Shown: positions 5,854-7,941 of the stretch, one piece after another
How the letters are laid out: each line of letters begins with the position of its first letter
Position numbering within the stretch: the first letter of the stretch is position 1
NCBI GenBank assembly: GCA_003161515.1
Contig: PMOH01000321.1
Coordinates: forward strand, 1,644 to 9,584
Direction: 5' to 3'
Origin: Deltaproteobacteria bacterium
Lineage (GTDB): Bacteria; Desulfobacterota; Binatia; Binatales; Binataceae
Length of the DNA stretch: 7,941 bases
Position numbers and translations under genes: made by a program
The notes under the pieces: model-generated
Database searches by the model: none
What the model saw: only the letters and a program-made list of their open reading frames with translations
Told to the model about the DNA's origin: nothing

Positions 5854-7383
5854 GTGATCCTGATTTTAGATTTCGGCAGCCAGTACACGCAGCTAATCGC
5901 ACGGCGCGTGCGCGAGGCGAACGTGTATTGCGAAATCCATCCGTTCAATTTCGCGCCCGATAAAATCCGCGCGCTCAATCCCCGCGGAATTATTCTTTCC
6001 GGCGGACCCGCCAGCCTCTACGACGAGAATGCGCCCGATATCGCCGACGACGTGCTCAACCTCGGATGCCCCGTGCTCGGAATCTGCTACGGGCTCTACG
6101 TAATCGCGCAGCACATGGGCGCGCGCAGCGTCAGCTCGCGCAATCGCGAGTACGGGCCTGCAACTCTTGTGATAGACGGCGACGACGCGCTGTTCGAGGG
6201 CCTCGAAGGTCGCGAGCATCGCGTGTGGATGAGTCACGGCGATCGCGTCGAGGCAATTCCGGCCGCGCTCTGCGCGATTGCGCATAGCGACAACTCGCCG
6301 TATGCGGCGTTCAAGACGCGCGACGGGCGTATCCGAGGAATCCAGTTTCATCCGGAAGTCGTTCACACGCCGTGCGGCACGCAAGTGCTACGCAACTTCG
6401 TGCTGAAAATTTGCGGCGAGCGCGGCGATTGGACGATGGCGAATTTTGTCGAGACCAAACTCGCAGAGATTCGCAAGCAGGTCGGTCCGAGCGACAAAGT
6501 CCTGATGGGATTGTCGGGCGGCGTCGATTCCTCGGTCGCTGCGGCGCTGATACATCGCGCGATCGGACCGCGGCTGCATTGCGTGTTCGTCGATACCGGA
6601 TTGCTGCGCGCGGGCGAGCGCGATCGGATGGAAAATACCTTCGCCGGCCAGCTTGGAATCGATCTCAAAGTCACTGATGCCTCCGATCTCTTCCTGTCGC
6701 GGCTGGCCGGCGTGATCGACCCCGAGCAGAAGCGGCGCATCATCGGCCACACTTTCATCGACGTGTTCGAATCCGAGGACGTGGTCAAAGGCGCGAAATT
6801 TCTCGGCCAGGGAACGCTCTATCCCGACGTCATCGAATCGGTTTCGTTCAAGGGCCCGTCGGCGGTGATCAAGAGCCATCACAATGTCGGCGGATTGCCG
6901 GAGCGGATGCGCCTGGAACTGGTCGAGCCGCTTCGCGAGTTGTTCAAGGATGAAGTGCGCGAAGCAGGGCGACAGCTCGGGCTCGCGCCAGAGGTCGTCG
7001 ATCGCGAGCCGTTTCCCGGCCCCGGTCTGGCAGTGAGAATTGTCGGCGAAGTCACCCGCGATCGGCTCGATCTGCTGCGCCGCGCCGACGCGATCGTGAT
7101 GGAAGAAACGGCGGCCGCCGGCTTCGGACTCAAACTGTGGCAGGCGTTTGCAGTCCTGCTGCCGCTCAAGACGGTCGGCGTGATGGGCGACGGGCGCAGC
7201 TACGAAAGCGTGATTGCGATTCGCGCGGTCGAGTCGATGGACGGGATGACGGCGGATTGGGCGCGGCTCGAGCCGGCCTTCCTCGCGCGCGTGTCGAGCC
7301 GCATCACCAACGAGGTCAAAGGCGTCAACCGCGTCGTTTACGACATCACGTCGAAGCCGCCGGCGACGATCGAGTGGGAATGA
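5854..7383 (+). CDS. guaA: GMP synthase (glutamine-hydrolysing)
   Basis: Converts XMP, ATP and glutamine to GMP, the last step of de novo guanine nucleotide synthesis, in the cytoplasm. At 509 aa it has the family's usual length. The class I glutamine amidotransferase domain (1-190) carries nucleophile C78 in LGICYG and the His/Glu pair in QFHPEV (H166, E168). The ATP-pyrophosphatase domain (about 200-385) has the P-loop LSGGVDSS (220-227), plus GQGTLYPDVIES and IKSHHNVGGLPE. The C-terminal dimerisation domain contains REPFPGPGLAVRI and ends with TSKPPATIEWE. GTG 5854 is chosen because the protein then begins MILILDFGSQYTQLIARR, the standard GuaA N-terminus; earlier in-frame codons add non-homologous residues. 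No Shine-Dalgarno is visible, and a promoter-like box ends 10 nt upstream. gltX starts 1 nt after the stop, suggesting one operon. Confidence 0.97.
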   Translation: MILILDFGSQYTQLIARRVREANVYCEIHPFNFAPDKIRALNPRGIILSGGPASLYDENAPDIADDVLNLGCPVLGICYGLYVIAQHMGARSVSSRNREYGPATLVIDGDDALFEGLEGREHRVWMSHGDRVEAIPAALCAIAHSDNSPYAAFKTRDGRIRGIQFHPEVVHTPCGTQVLRNFVLKICGERGDWTMANFVETKLAEIRKQVGPSDKVLMGLSGGVDSSVAAALIHRAIGPRLHCVFVDTGLLRAGERDRMENTFAGQLGIDLKVTDASDLFLSRLAGVIDPEQKRRIIGHTFIDVFESEDVVKGAKFLGQGTLYPDVIESVSFKGPSAVIKSHHNVGGLPERMRLELVEPLRELFKDEVREAGRQLGLAPEVVDREPFPGPGLAVRIVGEVTRDRLDLLRRADAIVMEETAAAGFGLKLWQAFAVLLPLKTVGVMGDGRSYESVIAIRAVESMDGMTADWARLEPAFLARVSSRITNEVKGVNRVVYDITSKPPATIEWE

Positions 7384-7384
7384 C

Positions 7385-7941
7385 GTGACAGTTCGCACGC
7401 GTTTCGCACCGAGTCCCACCGGCTCGCTGCACATCGGCAACGTTCGCTCGGGGCTGTTCGCGTACCTGTACGCGCGCCACCACCACGGGCAGTTCATCCT
7501 GCGCATCGACGACACCGATCGCGAACGCTCGACCAAGGAATCGCTCGAGGAACAACTCGCGGACTTGAAATGGCTCGGGATGGAATGGGACGAAGGCCCG
7601 CCCGACGAGACATACTTTCAGACTAATCGAGTCGCGCGGCATCGCGAGGCGGCGCTGAAACTTTTGCGCGATCGAAAGGCCTATCCGTGCTACTGCTCGG
7701 CCGAGGAACTCGACGCCAAGCGCAAACAGGCCGAACGCGAGCATCGCCGCCCGGTTTACGATCGCAAATGTCGCGGCCTCGAGTTCCCGACCGACCTGGC
7801 GCTGCCCGACAAATCCGCCGGCCGCAACTACACGATCCGATTCGCGATGCCGCTGGACGGCGAGACGGTCGTCGATGACCTCGTGAAGGGCCGGATGGTC
7901 TTTCAGAACAGCGAGCTCGACGATTTCATCATCGTCCGATC
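7385..7941 (+). CDS. gltX: Glutamyl-tRNA synthetase (3'-truncated)
   Basis: The first 185 residues of a class I aminoacyl-tRNA synthetase that charges tRNA-Glu with glutamate. The Rossmann-fold start TRFAPSPTGSLHIGNVRSG contains the HIGH-type motif as HIGN (16-19), followed by FILRIDDTDRERS and LKWLGMEWDEGP. A zinc-binding-like segment has CYC (C102, C104), 24 residues, then C129. This matches E. coli GluRS spacing, but the fourth ligand (His two residues later in E. coli) is Gly131. The later block GRMVFQNSELDDFIIVR is typical of full-length GluRS and argues against the short GluQ-RS. The KMSKS motif and anticodon-binding domain lie beyond the window, so discriminating versus non-discriminating GluRS cannot be decided. 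GTG 7385 lies 1 nt after the guaA stop, suggesting translational coupling. Confidence 0.93.
   Translation, partial: MTVRTRFAPSPTGSLHIGNVRSGLFAYLYARHHHGQFILRIDDTDRERSTKESLEEQLADLKWLGMEWDEGPPDETYFQTNRVARHREAALKLLRDRKAYPCYCSAEELDAKRKQAEREHRRPVYDRKCRGLEFPTDLALPDKSAGRNYTIRFAMPLDGETVVDDLVKGRMVFQNSELDDFIIVR

Noticed and set aside
5661..5963. A 100-codon + strand frame across the guaA start
   Set aside because: It overlaps guaA in another frame, and the downstream half mirrors guaA codons.
6388..7536. A 382-codon minus-strand frame opposite guaA
   Set aside because: Shadow of guaA; the translation is Arg/His/Asp-rich with no motif.

Overview
The window looks like a chromosomal segment of a GC-rich bacterium. 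It carries two tight housekeeping gene clusters on the + strand, separated by a looser stretch of about 1.8 kb that holds one accessory gene and several short repeats. The order mtaB-rnc-era-der and the style of the proteins suggest a deltaproteobacterial-grade organism (Desulfobacterota, Myxococcota or Binatota-like, probably uncultured). This is an inference from gene order and general sequence character; no marker here fixes the phylum.

Region 1 (1-4084) is an RNA-maturation and ribosome-assembly operon: the 3' part of mtaB (tRNA methylthiotransferase), rnc (RNase III), era (30S assembly GTPase with KH domain) and der (double-GTPase 50S assembly factor). Consecutive genes overlap by 74, 8 and 4 nt, so translation is probably coupled. 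RNase III processes pre-rRNA, Era acts at the 16S 3' end and Der on the large subunit, so the cluster is functionally coherent. Two oddities stand out: RNase III has Ala at a conserved acidic metal-ligand position, and der carries an in-frame 33-bp GC-rich palindromic insertion.

Region 2 (4085-5853) is non-core. It has a repeat-filled gap with no convincing gene (4085-4680), a lone phosphotransferase of the APH/choline-kinase fold (4681-5550), and a second gap of about 300 bp. The hexamer CGATCG, frequent in both flanking clusters, is almost absent here, which fits a more recent or foreign origin.

Region 3 (5854-7941) is guaA (GMP synthetase) followed after 1 nt by the 5' part of gltX (glutamyl-tRNA synthetase), cut by the window end. 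guaA has no visible Shine-Dalgarno sequence, and a TATATT box lies 10 nt upstream of its GTG start, so it may be leaderless.

I do not see a clear new multi-gene system. The points most worth checking are the RNase III active-site change, the palindromic insertion in der, the HIP1-like CGATCG enrichment, and the repeat cluster downstream of der.
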